DNA of 64,000 bases from Sulfurospirillum arcachonense DSM 9755 (GTDB lineage: Bacteria; Campylobacterota; Campylobacteria; Campylobacterales; Sulfurospirillaceae), in the NCBI RefSeq assembly GCF_000597725.1, contig NZ_JFBL01000004.1, positions 1 to 64,000 on the forward strand, in the 5' to 3' direction. The translations under genes and the position numbers were made by a program. Position 1 is the first letter of the stretch, and each line of letters opens with the position of its first letter. Below, one piece after another: positions 1 to 9,559 of this stretch. The notes under the pieces are model-generated. The model did no database searches. It had not been told where the DNA came from and was given only the letters and a program-made list of their open reading frames with translations.

Positions 1-458
1 ATATATTAGAAAAATTAGACTTAGAAGAAAATAGAGAAGATGATGATTTAGACATTAGTGATCTTGAAAAGGTAATGGATTCAATAGAGATAGAAGAAGA
101 TTTAAAACTAGAAGATGAAGATGACGAAGAAGAGATAGCTTCTCTAGAAGAGGATTTAGAAGATACTTCTGTAGAAGAATTAGAAACAACACTCGATTCT
201 CTTGTTGAAATGAGTACCGAAATTTCAAATATAGATGAATTAAGTGAAAATGATCTTTTAGCAGCACTTGGAAATGAATCTGAAGTTTCTGAAGAAGTTT
301 CTGTAGCAGTAGAGGTTAATGAAGAATTAACTATAGAAGATGAGATAGAAGAAAAAGTTAGTCAAAGTGTAAAAGATACATTGAATGAAAGTTCGATTAA
401 AGATGCTTTAAAAGGTATGAAAGTAAATATAACAATAACGTTTGAAGAGGATAATTAA
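1..458 (+). CDS. Acidic protein of unknown function, C-terminal part (5' end outside window)
   Basis: The reading frame is open from the left edge (first full codon at base 3) and stops with TAA at 456-458, so about 151 C-terminal residues are visible. The visible part is extremely rich in Glu and Asp for its first two thirds, with few aromatic residues. It ends in a more ordinary segment of about 30 residues with a predicted amphipathic helix and a short strand (VNITITFEEDN at the C-terminus). I recognise no domain. It lies 48 bp upstream of gmk on the same strand and may be in the same transcript. A start at base 75 would be possible in this frame, but the upstream codons have the same composition, so the gene most likely begins before the window. 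Confidence 0.7.
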   Translation, partial: ILEKLDLEENREDDDLDISDLEKVMDSIEIEEDLKLEDEDDEEEIASLEEDLEDTSVEELETTLDSLVEMSTEISNIDELSENDLLAALGNESEVSEEVSVAVEVNEELTIEDEIEEKVSQSVKDTLNESSIKDALKGMKVNITITFEEDN

Positions 459-506
459 ATATGATAATAATACGTAAAGCAGAAGTATTGAAAAAGGAAT
501 ATTAAC

Positions 507-1115
507 GTGAAAGGAAGCATGTTAATTATATCTGGACCAAGTGGGTCTGGTAAAAGTTCTTTAATGAATGAAATGTTTAAAAAAATAGAAGATATTTATT
601 TCTCAATCTCAACTACAACAAGAGATATAAGAGATGGAGAAGTTGATGGTGTTAATTATCATTATATCTCAAAAGAAGAGTTTGAACAAGATATAGAAGA
701 AGGGCTTTTTTTAGAGTGGGCTAAGGTTCATGATAATTATTATGGAACTTCTTTAAAGCCTATGTTACAAGCTTTACATAATGGTAAATTAGTAGTTCTT
801 GATATAGATGTGCAAGGTCATAAAATTGCAAGAGAAAAATTTGGTAACTCTATTACTTCTATTTTTTTAACGACAGCAAATCAAAAAATTTTAAAGTATA
901 GATTATCAAATAGAGGAACTGATACTGATGAAGTTATAGAAAAAAGAATAAATAATGCAGTTTCTGAAATGACAAGAATTAAAGAATATGATTATATTTT
1001 GGTTAATGATAACTTTGATGAAACGTTAAAAAAACTTACTGCAATAGCCGTATCTTCGAGATGTAAAGTAAGTGCTATTGATACAGAAGATTTTATAAGT
1101 TCTTGGGTTTATTAA
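507..1115 (+). CDS. gmk: Guanylate kinase
   Basis: This enzyme phosphorylates GMP to GDP with ATP in the cytoplasm. The 202-residue protein has the P-loop GPSGSGKS at residues 10-17 and the GMP-binding segment STTTRDIRDGEVDGVNYH from about residue 36. The length is normal for the family. I keep the GTG start at 507 because an AAAGGAA-like ribosome site sits about 10 nt upstream. The ATG at 519 would leave the GGAAG only 3 nt away, and epsilon Gmk proteins commonly begin with MKG. It is followed after 89 bp by tatA and then argS, the usual order in this phylum. Confidence 0.95.
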   Translation: MKGSMLIISGPSGSGKSSLMNEMFKKIEDIYFSISTTTRDIRDGEVDGVNYHYISKEEFEQDIEEGLFLEWAKVHDNYYGTSLKPMLQALHNGKLVVLDIDVQGHKIAREKFGNSITSIFLTTANQKILKYRLSNRGTDTDEVIEKRINNAVSEMTRIKEYDYILVNDNFDETLKKLTAIAVSSRCKVSAIDTEDFISSWVY

Positions 1116-1155
1116 AACTCAAAGTACTTCTTAATTTACCTTTAGAATATAATGG

Positions 1156-1161
1156 TATAAT
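1156..1161 (+). promoter_or_regulatory. Probable -10 box for tatA-argS
   Basis: A perfect TATAAT lies 44 bp upstream of tatA in the gap after gmk. No good -35 is visible, which is normal for sigma-70 promoters in Campylobacterota. It suggests tatA-argS can be transcribed independently of gmk. Confidence 0.5.
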
Positions 1162-1204
1162 ATCCGGATTAAAAAATTTAAAGTAAAGAGATAAAGGAGA
1201 TAGT

Positions 1205-1432
1205 ATGGGCGTTCCTAGTATGCCAGAACTACTAATTATTTTAGCAATCGTTGTATTGTTATTTGGAGCAAAAAAAATTCCAGATCTTGCAAAAGGTATT
1301 GGTAAAGGTATTAAGAGTTTCAAAAGTGAAATGAAAGAAGATGAAATAGCTGAAAATAAAGCTGATGAAAAAATAGAAAAAAAAGAAGAAACTACATCTG
1401 CTGATAAAGTAGAAGATACTAAACAAGCTTAA
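1205..1432 (+). CDS. tatA: Sec-independent translocase subunit TatA
   Basis: This is the pore-forming subunit of the twin-arginine translocon, which exports folded proteins across the inner membrane. The 75-residue protein has one membrane helix (about residues 8-20). The family hinge [17 protein letters not shown] and an amphipathic helix follow, then a charged Lys/Glu tail that is probably disordered. A strong AAAGGAG ribosome site precedes the ATG. No tatB or tatC is next to it. It is 11 bp upstream of argS. TatA and TatE cannot be told apart at this length, but a single-copy gene at this place is TatA. Confidence 0.92.
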   Translation: MGVPSMPELLIILAIVVLLFGAKKIPDLAKGIGKGIKSFKSEMKEDEIAENKADEKIEKKEETTSADKVEDTKQA

Positions 1433-1443
1433 GAGACATAGTA

Positions 1444-3030
1444 TTGAAAAAACGTGTCATACAAGCGATAAAAGACGAATTACAAAGAGAGTTTATTTTA
1501 GAAAAACCTAAAGACCTCTCTTTTGGTCACTATGCAACACCAATCGCATTTTCACTTGCAAAAGAGCTGAAAAAATCACCAATGGTAATCGCAGAAGAAT
1601 TATGTAAAAAATTTGAAAATAGTGTTATATTTAAAGAAGTTACCTCTGTGAAAGGGTATATCAATTTTAGACTTAGTGAAGAGTTTTTAAATGAATATGC
1701 AACTTTCGCAATTATGAATGAAAAAGATTTTGCAAAATCAAATAAAAATGAGTCAATCCTTTTAGAGTACGTAAGTGCAAATCCTACAGGTCCTTTACAT
1801 ATCGGACATGCTAGAGGAGCTGTTTTAGGTGATTCTCTTGTTCGTATTGGAAATCATTTAGGATATAAAGTAGTTAGTGAGTATTATGTGAATGATGCTG
1901 GAAGTCAAATGGAAATGCTTGGACTTTCTATTTATCTAGCAGGTCGTGAAAATGTTTTACATGTAGATGTTGAGTGGCCTGAAGAGTTTTATAGAGGTGA
2001 ATATATTGTTGATTTGGCACATGAGGCGAAAGATGAACTTGGCTTAGCTATTTTTGAAGATGAAAAAAATATAGAAAAACTGTCATTTTGGGGCAAAGAT
2101 AAAATGATAGAGCTTATAAAATCAAATCTCTCGGCTGTTGGTATAGAATTTGAACAGTTCGTAAGTGAAAAATCTCTTTATAACAAATGGGATGATAGTT
2201 TTGATAAGCTTCAAAAATCTAATAAAACATATAAAGAAGCTGGAAAAACTTGGATTCGTTCAACAGATTTAGGTGATGAAAAAGATAGAGTTGTAATTCG
2301 TGATGATGGAAGACCTACTTATCTTGCGGGTGACATTATTTATCATGACAATAAATATCAAAGAGAATATGACCACTATATAAATATTTGGGGTGCAGAT
2401 CACCATGGATACATTTCAAGAGTAAAAGCAGCAATCAACTTTTTAGGATATGATGAAAAAAAATTAGAAGTAATTTTAGCTCAAATGGTTTCTTTGTTAA
2501 AAGCAGGCGAACCATATAAGATGAGTAAACGTGCTGGTAATTTTATCTTAATGAGTGATGTTGTAAAAGATGTTGGAAGTGATGCTTTAAGATTTGTATT
2601 TTTAAGTAAAAAAAGCGATACTCATTTAGAGTTTGATGTAGATATGTTTAAACAAGAAGATAGTTCAAACCCTATTTTCTATATAAACTATGCACATGCT
2701 AGAATAAATCAAGTATTTAACAAAAGTGGTAAAACTGTAGAAGATATTAAAGATGTTAAATTAGAAGATTTAAATGATGATGCAGCGAATCTTTTATACA
2801 GTGCATTATTATTGCCAGAAGTTTTAGAAGACGCTTTTGAATCACGTCAATTACAAAAAGTAACTGAGTACTTAAAGTCTCTTTCTGCTAGTCTACATAA
2901 ATTTTATAATGAAAATAGAGTTGTAGGTGAAGTTAATGAAGAGAAGTATTTGAAACTCTTTGCAATGGTTGGAGTAAGTATCCGTTTAGGTCTTCATCTC
3001 ATAGGTATCAAAGCAAAAGATAAAATGTAA
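1444..3030 (+). CDS. argS: Arginyl-tRNA synthetase
   Basis: This class I aminoacyl-tRNA synthetase charges tRNA-Arg. The 528-residue protein has the HIGH motif (in GPLHIGHARGA, residues about 119-122) and the KMSKR loop at about 359-363. The N-terminal tRNA-recognition domain and the C-terminal anticodon-binding DALR domain are both present. It begins at a TTG codon 11 bp after tatA and ends in front of a strong bidirectional terminator. Confidence 0.96.
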   Translation: MKKRVIQAIKDELQREFILEKPKDLSFGHYATPIAFSLAKELKKSPMVIAEELCKKFENSVIFKEVTSVKGYINFRLSEEFLNEYATFAIMNEKDFAKSNKNESILLEYVSANPTGPLHIGHARGAVLGDSLVRIGNHLGYKVVSEYYVNDAGSQMEMLGLSIYLAGRENVLHVDVEWPEEFYRGEYIVDLAHEAKDELGLAIFEDEKNIEKLSFWGKDKMIELIKSNLSAVGIEFEQFVSEKSLYNKWDDSFDKLQKSNKTYKEAGKTWIRSTDLGDEKDRVVIRDDGRPTYLAGDIIYHDNKYQREYDHYINIWGADHHGYISRVKAAINFLGYDEKKLEVILAQMVSLLKAGEPYKMSKRAGNFILMSDVVKDVGSDALRFVFLSKKSDTHLEFDVDMFKQEDSSNPIFYINYAHARINQVFNKSGKTVEDIKDVKLEDLNDDAANLLYSALLLPEVLEDAFESRQLQKVTEYLKSLSASLHKFYNENRVVGEVNEEKYLKLFAMVGVSIRLGLHLIGIKAKDKM

Positions 3031-3033
3031 AAC

Positions 3034-3071
3034 TTGAAATATAAGTAGAAATAAATCTACTTATATTTCAA
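3034..3071. terminator. Bidirectional terminator between argS and the Fur-family gene
   Basis: A perfect 16-bp inverted repeat (arms 3034-3049 and 3056-3071) with a 6-nt AATAAA loop lies between two convergent genes. It is followed on the plus strand by a short T-rich stretch and on the minus strand by A/T-rich sequence, so it can serve both genes. Confidence 0.8.
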
Positions 3072-3076
3072 AATTT

Positions 3077-3478
3077 TTAAGAACAATTAGAACAAATTCC
3101 CCTTAAAACTACAAAACTTTTTTCTATTTGAAAATTGTTTTCTACTGAAATATCATTATATACATTATCTAAATTTATATTGTAATCTTGTACATAATTA
3201 CATTTTTTACATAAAAGATGAACATGTGATTCTTTTTTTATTTCATATTGATGTTTTAGTTCAGGTAATTTTATCTCTTCGATAATATTTGATGCAATTA
3301 AGTCATTTATATTTCTATACAGAGTAGCTTTAGATAAGGTAGTAAAATTTTTGGTAAGTTGAGAATACAATAAATCAATATCTATATGTCCTGCTTTATC
3401 AATGTTGTGTAGTATAGATAATCTTTGGTGTGTTGATTTTAGGTTATTGTTTTTTAATAATTTTTGATATTTTTCCAT
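3077..3478 (-). CDS. perR: Fur-family transcriptional regulator, PerR-like
   Basis: This 133-residue metal-dependent repressor has an N-terminal winged-helix domain (recognition helix about residues 49-66, TLSKATLYRNINDLI). Its dimerisation domain has structural-zinc cysteine pairs C90-x2-C93 and C129-x2-C132, and a His-rich regulatory-metal segment around residues 85-87. The protein is shorter than Fur and lies divergent from a cytochrome c peroxidase, which favours a peroxide-sensing PerR role. That assignment is inference from the neighbour, since sequence alone does not separate PerR from Fur cleanly. The gap between the two genes carries duplicated operator-like sites, so it probably regulates both itself and the peroxidase. 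Confidence 0.75.
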   Translation of the reverse strand: MEKYQKLLKNNNLKSTHQRLSILHNIDKAGHIDIDLLYSQLTKNFTTLSKATLYRNINDLIASNIIEEIKLPELKHQYEIKKESHVHLLCKKCNYVQDYNINLDNVYNDISVENNFQIEKSFVVLRGICSNCS

Positions 3479-3497
3479 ATTTAACCTTTCTTGCTAA

Positions 3498-3553
3498 TAA
3501 GACATTAATTATCCTAATTATATAAAAATAATATAAATAAGACATTAATTATC
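3498..3553. promoter_or_regulatory. Twin operator-like direct repeats upstream of the peroxidase and regulator
   Basis: The 16-mer TAAGACATTAATTATC occurs at 3498-3513 and again, unchanged, at 3538-3553, so the copies are exactly 40 bp apart. They lie between the divergent PerR-like and peroxidase genes. AT-rich elements of this look are typical of Fur/PerR boxes, but no experimentally defined consensus is matched exactly. Confidence 0.55.
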
Positions 3554-3668
3554 TTAGTTAAAAAGAAATTTCATAAAAAATATTGAACAGTATAAAATCT
3601 TTAATGATATTAAATCCTATTTAAGATTTTATACTGTATAATTTTTTACTTTAAAAAAAGGAGTAGAA

Positions 3669-4694
3669 ATGAAAATTTCTAAAGTTTTAAGTTTGTGTGT
3701 TTTGGGTAGTACAGTTTTATTTGGAGCCAACTCTTTAGTGAGTGAGGCAATGAATTATGGTTTAAAAGCTATTCCGCAAAGTAATTATGAGCTTTTAAAA
3801 CTTATTGATGATGCTAAAGATCCTATAACATCTCAAAAGGTAGAACTTGGTAAAAAATTATATTTTGACCCTAGAATGTCAAAAAGTAGTTTAATAAGCT
3901 GTAATACTTGTCATAATCTAGGTTTAGGTGGAGCAGATGGAGTTAGTGCTGCTATTGGGCATGGTTGGACAGTAAATCCTCACCATCTAAATTCGCCAAC
4001 AGTTTATAATTCAGTATTTTTTAAAGCTCAGTTTTGGGATGGAAGAAGTCCTCATTTAGCTGACCAAGCACAAGGTCCTGTTCAAGCTGGTCCAGAGATG
4101 GCAGCACCACCAAAGCTTGTTGAAGCAAGAATTAATTCAATCTCAGAATACGTAAATGAGTTTAAAAGTGCATATGGCTCAAATGTAAAAATAGATTTTG
4201 CAAAGATAACTTCTACTATATCTATTTTTGAAAAAACATTAGTGACTCCATCTAGATATGATGATTTTTTAAATGGAGATGATGAAGCCTTAAGTTCTCA
4301 AGAAAAAGAAGGATTTAAAATATTTTTAGATAAAGGTTGTGCAACTTGTCACAATGGCATTGCTCTTGGTGGAACTATGCAAGCATTTGAAATTGCTAAT
4401 AAATATAGATTTACAAAAGTTGGTGATTTTAAAGGTGATAAACAAGGTATGGTAAAAACTCCTACACTTAGAAATATTACTCAAACAGCTCCATATTTTC
4501 ATAATGGTCAAATTTGGTCACTAAGAGATGCAGTTAAAGAGATGGGTAGTGTGCAACTTGGAATTAAGATTAATGATAAAGATGCTAGCAAGATTGTTAC
4601 TTTCTTAAAAGCATTAGATGGAAGAAAACCAGTTATTAGTTATCCTCAATTACCTGAGAGTACAGATACAACACCAAAGCCTAATTCTAAATAG
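3669..4694 (+). CDS. Di-haem cytochrome c peroxidase
   Basis: This periplasmic enzyme reduces hydrogen peroxide to water with electrons from cytochrome c. The 341-residue protein has a signal peptide (residues 1 to about 20) and two haem c sites, CNTCH at 78-82 and CATCH at about 224-228. Conserved CCP/MauG-family segments follow the first site (NSPTVYNSVF, FWDGRSPHLADQA, GPVQAGPEMA). Length is normal for bacterial CCP. It has its own AGGAG ribosome site, stands alone, and is divergent from the PerR-like regulator, which fits peroxide-inducible control. Confidence 0.93.
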   Translation: MKISKVLSLCVLGSTVLFGANSLVSEAMNYGLKAIPQSNYELLKLIDDAKDPITSQKVELGKKLYFDPRMSKSSLISCNTCHNLGLGGADGVSAAIGHGWTVNPHHLNSPTVYNSVFFKAQFWDGRSPHLADQAQGPVQAGPEMAAPPKLVEARINSISEYVNEFKSAYGSNVKIDFAKITSTISIFEKTLVTPSRYDDFLNGDDEALSSQEKEGFKIFLDKGCATCHNGIALGGTMQAFEIANKYRFTKVGDFKGDKQGMVKTPTLRNITQTAPYFHNGQIWSLRDAVKEMGSVQLGIKINDKDASKIVTFLKALDGRKPVISYPQLPESTDTTPKPNSK

Positions 4695-4704
4695 GCTAAA
4701 GTTG

Positions 4705-4728
4705 GGAGAAGAGTATCTACTCTTCTCC
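4705..4728. terminator. Bidirectional terminator between peroxidase and nadD-rsfS
   Basis: Arms 4705-4715 and 4718-4728 form a perfect 11-bp stem (GGAGAAGAGTA and its complement) with a 2-nt centre. The stem overlaps the last codons and stop of the minus-strand nadD-rsfS gene. It serves convergent transcripts, though the T-tract on either side is weak. Confidence 0.6.
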
Positions 4729-5601
4729 TGCTTCAAATTGTAATTTTTTCATTTCAGCATCGCGTTCTGATAAAAATTCTTCAATATTATATTTTGATCT
4801 ATATTGTGGACTCATTAGGTGAATTAAAATATCTCCTAAGTCAATAACAATCCATTCATTTTCATCATCTATTTGTAAAAAAGACTCATTTTTATCTTTT
4901 AAACCTTTTTTTAAATCATCTAGTAAAGAGATACCATGTCTCTCACCCATAGTTGTTGCAAGAACAACTTGTTCTACAAAATAGTCTTTATCACTCATAT
5001 CAAAAATTTGGATATTCTCTGCTTTTTTGTTATCTAAAATATTAACTATATTTTCTATTCTTTGTTTCATTTTATAATGCCTTTTAATTTCATCTTCGAT
5101 GATTTGTGGTATGAAAGAGGAGTTCATATTTTCTCGTAAGTTTGAAGAGCTAATTTTAGCATTTATTGCTAATTTTATCAAGTTTTCTGGAATGATTTTA
5201 TTATCTCTTGAAGCAACTACAAATTGGACTAATTTTGAGAGTTCTTCATACTTATACCATTTATGTAGAGTAGCTAAATTATCAGCACCTATTATGAGAT
5301 AAATTTTTTGTATATTTGCATATTTTTTTTTAAGGTATTGTATAGTTTCTATTGTAGGAACTGATCTTTCTTGTTCTATTTCATAATTTAAAATTTCTAA
5401 TTTATCTTTACATGTAAAGACTTTTTGAAGCCAATTTAATCGTAAGGAAGATGATGCAAATGATTTTTTTTTAAAAGGATTTAAGTAGGTTGGAACTATA
5501 AAAAGTTTGTCTATATGCAAAGAGTTTAATGCTTCATTAATAATTTGAATATGGCCAACATGAAGGGGATCAAAAGAGCCACCAAATACTGCTATTTTCA
5601 T
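4717..5601 (-). CDS. nadD: Fusion of nicotinate-nucleotide adenylyltransferase (NadD) and ribosomal silencing factor (RsfS)
   Basis: Residues 1 to about 176 are NadD, which adenylates nicotinate mononucleotide in NAD synthesis. It has GGSFDPLHVGH with the HxGH motif at residues 14-17, and an SSSNLRE segment around 150. Residues from about 177 to 294 are RsfS, which binds ribosomal protein uL14 and blocks subunit joining in starvation (IQIFDMSDKDYFVEQVV at its start, WIVIDLGDILIHLM later). In C. jejuni these are two adjacent genes. Here one frame runs straight through, with an internal Met codon (MKQRIENIV) exactly where a separate RsfS would begin. Both domains look intact. Internal initiation could still give free RsfS. 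Confidence 0.88.
   Translation of the reverse strand: MKIAVFGGSFDPLHVGHIQIINEALNSLHIDKLFIVPTYLNPFKKKSFASSSLRLNWLQKVFTCKDKLEILNYEIEQERSVPTIETIQYLKKKYANIQKIYLIIGADNLATLHKWYKYEELSKLVQFVVASRDNKIIPENLIKLAINAKISSSNLRENMNSSFIPQIIEDEIKRHYKMKQRIENIVNILDNKKAENIQIFDMSDKDYFVEQVVLATTMGERHGISLLDDLKKGLKDKNESFLQIDDENEWIVIDLGDILIHLMSPQYRSKYNIEEFLSERDAEMKKLQFEAGEE
5407..5418. repeat. Dispersed palindrome copy in nadD-rsfS
   Basis: A perfect TTTACATGTAAA copy. It encodes Phe-Thr-Cys-Lys at residues 62-65 of the NadD domain on the minus strand. Confidence 0.8.
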
Positions 5602-5670
5602 TAAAGATTTTCCTTATCTCATTTTAGATAAAATACTTAAATTTACAATGTAGTATAACAAAAGTTACCG

Positions 5671-5676
5671 TACAAT
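5671..5676 (+). promoter_or_regulatory. Probable -10 box for the gapA operon
   Basis: TACAAT lies 43 bp upstream of gapA in the divergent gap with nadD-rsfS. No clear -35 is seen. Confidence 0.35.
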
Positions 5677-5718
5677 AGCGAGGTTTTAGTTATACAAATT
5701 AAATTACAAGGAAAATTT

Positions 5719-6717
5719 ATGGCATTAAAAGTTGCGATTAATGGGTTTGGAAGAATAGGAAGATGTGTTGCTAGAATTATAGATTCTAGAGATGATGTAG
5801 ATTTAGTATGTGTGAATGACACAGCTAGTAGAGAGATGACTGAGCAACTTTTAAAATATGATAGTGTACATGGTACATTTGCGGGAGAGATTAAGAGTCT
5901 AGAAGATAACTATATGCAAATAGGAAATTCTAAAGTCAAAATGTTTTCTACAAGAGATCCAAAAGAACTTAATTTTGCTGATTATAGTGTGGATGTTGTG
6001 TTAGAGTGTACAGGTGCATTTTTAACGACTGAAAAAGCTCAAGTTTTTATTGATAATGGTGTAAAAAAAGTAGTTATGTCTGCACCTGCAAAAGATGATA
6101 CACCAACATTTGTTATTGGTGTAAATGAAGACAAGTATGCTGGTCAGGCTATTGTTTCAAATGCAAGTTGTACAACAAACTGTTTAGGACCAGTTGCAAA
6201 AGTTCTTGATGATGCTTTTGGTATTGATAAAGGCCTTATGACAACAGTACATGCTTATACAAATGGACAAAATATTTTAGATAATAAGAGCGGAAGAGAT
6301 TTACGTAGAGCTCGTGCTGCTGCTGTGAATATTATACCTACAACGACAGGTGCTGCAAAAGCTATCGGTTTAGTACTTCCTCAACTAAAAGGTAGATTAC
6401 ACGGACAAAGTGTAAGAGTTCCAACTCCAAATGTTTCAATGGTAGATTTAAATGTTTTAGTAAAAAAAGATACGACCATTGAAGAAATAAATGCTATTTT
6501 GAAAGAAAAAGCAAATGGAGAATTAAAAGGTATTTTAGAAGTTGATGAAAGTTATAGAGTGTCTCAAGACTTCCAAAGCTGCCCAATTAGCTCAATTGTT
6601 GCAAGTGATTTAACTCAAGTAATTGCAGGTAATATGGTTAAAGTTATGGCTTGGTATGATAATGAGTGGGGGTATTCAACTCGTTTAATTGATATGGCTC
6701 TACACGTAAGTAAATAA
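5719..6717 (+). CDS. gapA: Glyceraldehyde-3-phosphate dehydrogenase, type I
   Basis: This enzyme interconverts glyceraldehyde-3-phosphate and 1,3-bisphosphoglycerate with NAD(P). The 332-residue protein has the N-terminal GFGRIGR dinucleotide fold and the catalytic SNASCTTNC motif with Cys151. The conserved HAYTNGQN and WYDNEWGYS segments are present. It opens a tight run gapA-pgk-tpiA-fabI (8 bp, 1-nt overlap and 21 bp between genes), in the order found in C. jejuni. In this phylum the trio mainly serves gluconeogenesis. Confidence 0.97.
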   Translation: MALKVAINGFGRIGRCVARIIDSRDDVDLVCVNDTASREMTEQLLKYDSVHGTFAGEIKSLEDNYMQIGNSKVKMFSTRDPKELNFADYSVDVVLECTGAFLTTEKAQVFIDNGVKKVVMSAPAKDDTPTFVIGVNEDKYAGQAIVSNASCTTNCLGPVAKVLDDAFGIDKGLMTTVHAYTNGQNILDNKSGRDLRRARAAAVNIIPTTTGAAKAIGLVLPQLKGRLHGQSVRVPTPNVSMVDLNVLVKKDTTIEEINAILKEKANGELKGILEVDESYRVSQDFQSCPISSIVASDLTQVIAGNMVKVMAWYDNEWGYSTRLIDMALHVSK

Positions 6718-6725
6718 GGAAAATA

Positions 6726-7925
6726 ATGGTTAGATCTATTCGTGATATAGATATAGAAAATAAAAGAGTATTTATTCGTTGTGATTTTAATGTACCTTTA
6801 GACGAGTTTATGAATATAACTGATGATAGACGTATTCGCTCAGCAATTCAAACAATTAGATATTGTTTAGACCAAAAGTGTACCGTTGTTATTGCTAGTC
6901 ATTTAGGTCGTCCAAAAGGTATTTTTGAAGCAAAATACTCTTTGGATCCTGTTTTTAAAAGACTCACTCGTATTCTTAATTGTAATGTAAAATTTGCAAA
7001 AGATGTTATAGGTGTAGATGCTAAAGAAAAGGTAGCATCTTTAGAAAATGGGGAAGTTCTTCTTTTAGAAAATCTAAGATTTGATAAAGGGGAAACAAAA
7101 AATGATGAGAATTTTGCAAAAGAGTTAGCAAGTTTTGCAGAGATTTTTATTAATGATGCTTTTGGTGTATGTCATAGAGCTCATGCTTCTGTAGAAGCAA
7201 TTACAAAGTTTTTTGATACAGATCACAGTGCAGCTGGATTTTTATTACAAAAAGAAGTAGAGTTTTCGAAAAATTTATTAAAAGCACCTGCACGTCCTTT
7301 TGTTGCTGTTGTTGGAGGAAGTAAAGTAAGTGGGAAACTACAAGCACTTATAAATTTACTTCCTAGAATTGATAAGCTAATTATTGGTGGTGGAATGGCA
7401 TTTACATTTTTAAAAGCACAAGGTTTAGATGTTGGAAATTCCCTTGTAGAGGATGATTTAATTCCAGAAGCTTTAAATGTATTAGAAGAAGCAAGAAAAC
7501 TTGGTGTTAAATTGTATCTTCCTGTTGATGTAGTTGCAGCACAAACATTTTCTCAAGAATCTGCTATTAAATTTGTAACAACACAAGAAATTCCAAAAGG
7601 TTGGATGGGATTAGATATTGGACCTGCTAGTTCAAGACTTTTTAGAGAAGCTTTAAGTGATGCACAAACAATTCTTTGGAATGGTCCAATGGGTGTTTTT
7701 GAATTGGAAAAATTTGCTAAAGGAAGCTTTAAAATTTCTCATGCAATTAGTGAAGCTCATGCAACTACAGTTGTTGGTGGTGGAGATACTGCTGATGTTG
7801 TGGCACGTGCAGGGGACGCCGATGAAATGACATTTATTTCAACAGGTGGTGGAGCTAGTTTAGAGCTTATTGAAGGAAAAGAACTACCTGGTGTAAAACC
7901 TTTAAATACTAAGGAAATGGACTAA
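6726..7925 (+). CDS. pgk: Phosphoglycerate kinase
   Basis: This enzyme transfers phosphate between 1,3-bisphosphoglycerate and ADP. The 399-residue protein shows the family hallmarks: RCDFNVPLD near the N-terminus, [17 protein letters not shown], and the C-terminal nucleotide-binding GGGDTADV and [19 protein letters not shown]. It starts 8 bp after gapA, and its TAA stop overlaps the tpiA ATG by one base (TAATG), so translation is coupled. Confidence 0.97.
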   Translation: MVRSIRDIDIENKRVFIRCDFNVPLDEFMNITDDRRIRSAIQTIRYCLDQKCTVVIASHLGRPKGIFEAKYSLDPVFKRLTRILNCNVKFAKDVIGVDAKEKVASLENGEVLLLENLRFDKGETKNDENFAKELASFAEIFINDAFGVCHRAHASVEAITKFFDTDHSAAGFLLQKEVEFSKNLLKAPARPFVAVVGGSKVSGKLQALINLLPRIDKLIIGGGMAFTFLKAQGLDVGNSLVEDDLIPEALNVLEEARKLGVKLYLPVDVVAAQTFSQESAIKFVTTQEIPKGWMGLDIGPASSRLFREALSDAQTILWNGPMGVFELEKFAKGSFKISHAISEAHATTVVGGGDTADVVARAGDADEMTFISTGGGASLELIEGKELPGVKPLNTKEMD

Positions 7926-8629
7926 TGATAATTGCATCAAATTTTAAAACTAATCATACAAGAAAAAGTACAAAAGAGTTTGTTTTAAAAGTAGAAAATT
8001 TTGTGCAACAAAATAATTTGGATGTAGAGGTTCGTATTTATCCTACAGCCACTGCTTTAGATAAATTTGATGTAAATAAAACTATAAAAGTTGGAGCACA
8101 AAACTTCTATCCAACTTATAATGGTTCTTTTACAGGAGAAGTTGGATTTGAGCAACTTGAAGAGTTTGGTGTAGATACAGTTCTTATTGGACACTCAGAG
8201 CGTCGTCATGTTTTAAAAGAAAGCAATGAACTGACAGCGCAAAAATATAATTTTGCTAAAGAACAGAATCTAGAAATAGTCTATTGTGTTGGTGAACCTA
8301 AAGAGGTAAGAGTTGCTGGAATTGATGCAGTAATGGCTTATGTTTGGGAACAGTTTGCTGGAATTGATTTGGATTATAAAAAACTTGTTGTTGCTTATGA
8401 GCCTGTTTGGGCAATTGGAACTGGATTAACAGCTAGTGATGATGATATAAAAGAAGTTTTACAAAGACTAAGAGAAAAGATAACAAAACCACTTTTATAT
8501 GGTGGGAGTGTTAAAGTGGATAATGTTGGTGATATTTTAAAAATACAAAATTGTAATGGTGTTCTAGTTGGAACTGCAAGTTGGGAAGCAGAAGATTTTT
8601 GTAAAATGATAGAAGCTGCAAAAAAATAA
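7925..8629 (+). CDS. tpiA: Triosephosphate isomerase
   Basis: This enzyme interconverts dihydroxyacetone phosphate and glyceraldehyde-3-phosphate. At 234 residues it is on the short side, as in other Campylobacterota. It keeps the N-terminal NFKTN with the substrate-binding Asn and Lys, the catalytic His in IGHSERRHV, the catalytic Glu in AYEPVWAIGTG, and the phosphate-binding YGGSV. Its start overlaps the pgk stop. Confidence 0.96.
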   Translation: MIIASNFKTNHTRKSTKEFVLKVENFVQQNNLDVEVRIYPTATALDKFDVNKTIKVGAQNFYPTYNGSFTGEVGFEQLEEFGVDTVLIGHSERRHVLKESNELTAQKYNFAKEQNLEIVYCVGEPKEVRVAGIDAVMAYVWEQFAGIDLDYKKLVVAYEPVWAIGTGLTASDDDIKEVLQRLREKITKPLLYGGSVKVDNVGDILKIQNCNGVLVGTASWEAEDFCKMIEAAKK

Positions 8630-8650
8630 ATTAAAATGAGGAAGTAATAG

Positions 8651-9475
<825 letters not shown>

Positions 9476-9559
9476 ATGAAATACAGAAACTTTGTTTCGT
9501 ACTTTAGTGATATGAATTTGACTTGGGCTTGGCTCAAGTTAAAGAAGACAGTTAAATGA
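9476..9559 (+). CDS. Possible 27-residue small protein between fabI and the ABC permease
   Basis: An ATG immediately follows the fabI stop (TAAATG). The frame runs 27 codons and its TGA overlaps the permease ATG (ATGA). The peptide begins MKYRNFVSYFSDM, contains the Trp-rich stretch LTWAWLKL and ends in Lys-rich residues, compatible with an amphipathic membrane peptide. The tight coupling on both sides is the only evidence for translation. It may just serve to couple ribosomes into the permease gene. Confidence 0.4.
   Translation: MKYRNFVSYFSDMNLTWAWLKLKKTVK

Noticed and set aside
55-267. Minus-strand 70-residue Leu/His-rich ORF
   Set aside because: It is the antisense shadow of Glu/Asp codons in the acidic protein.
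3222-3231. Counting every ACATGT as a copy of the dispersed palindrome
   Set aside because: The 6-mer alone occurs about 34 times against about 22 expected from composition, a weak excess. Only the extended 8-12-mer forms are clearly enriched.
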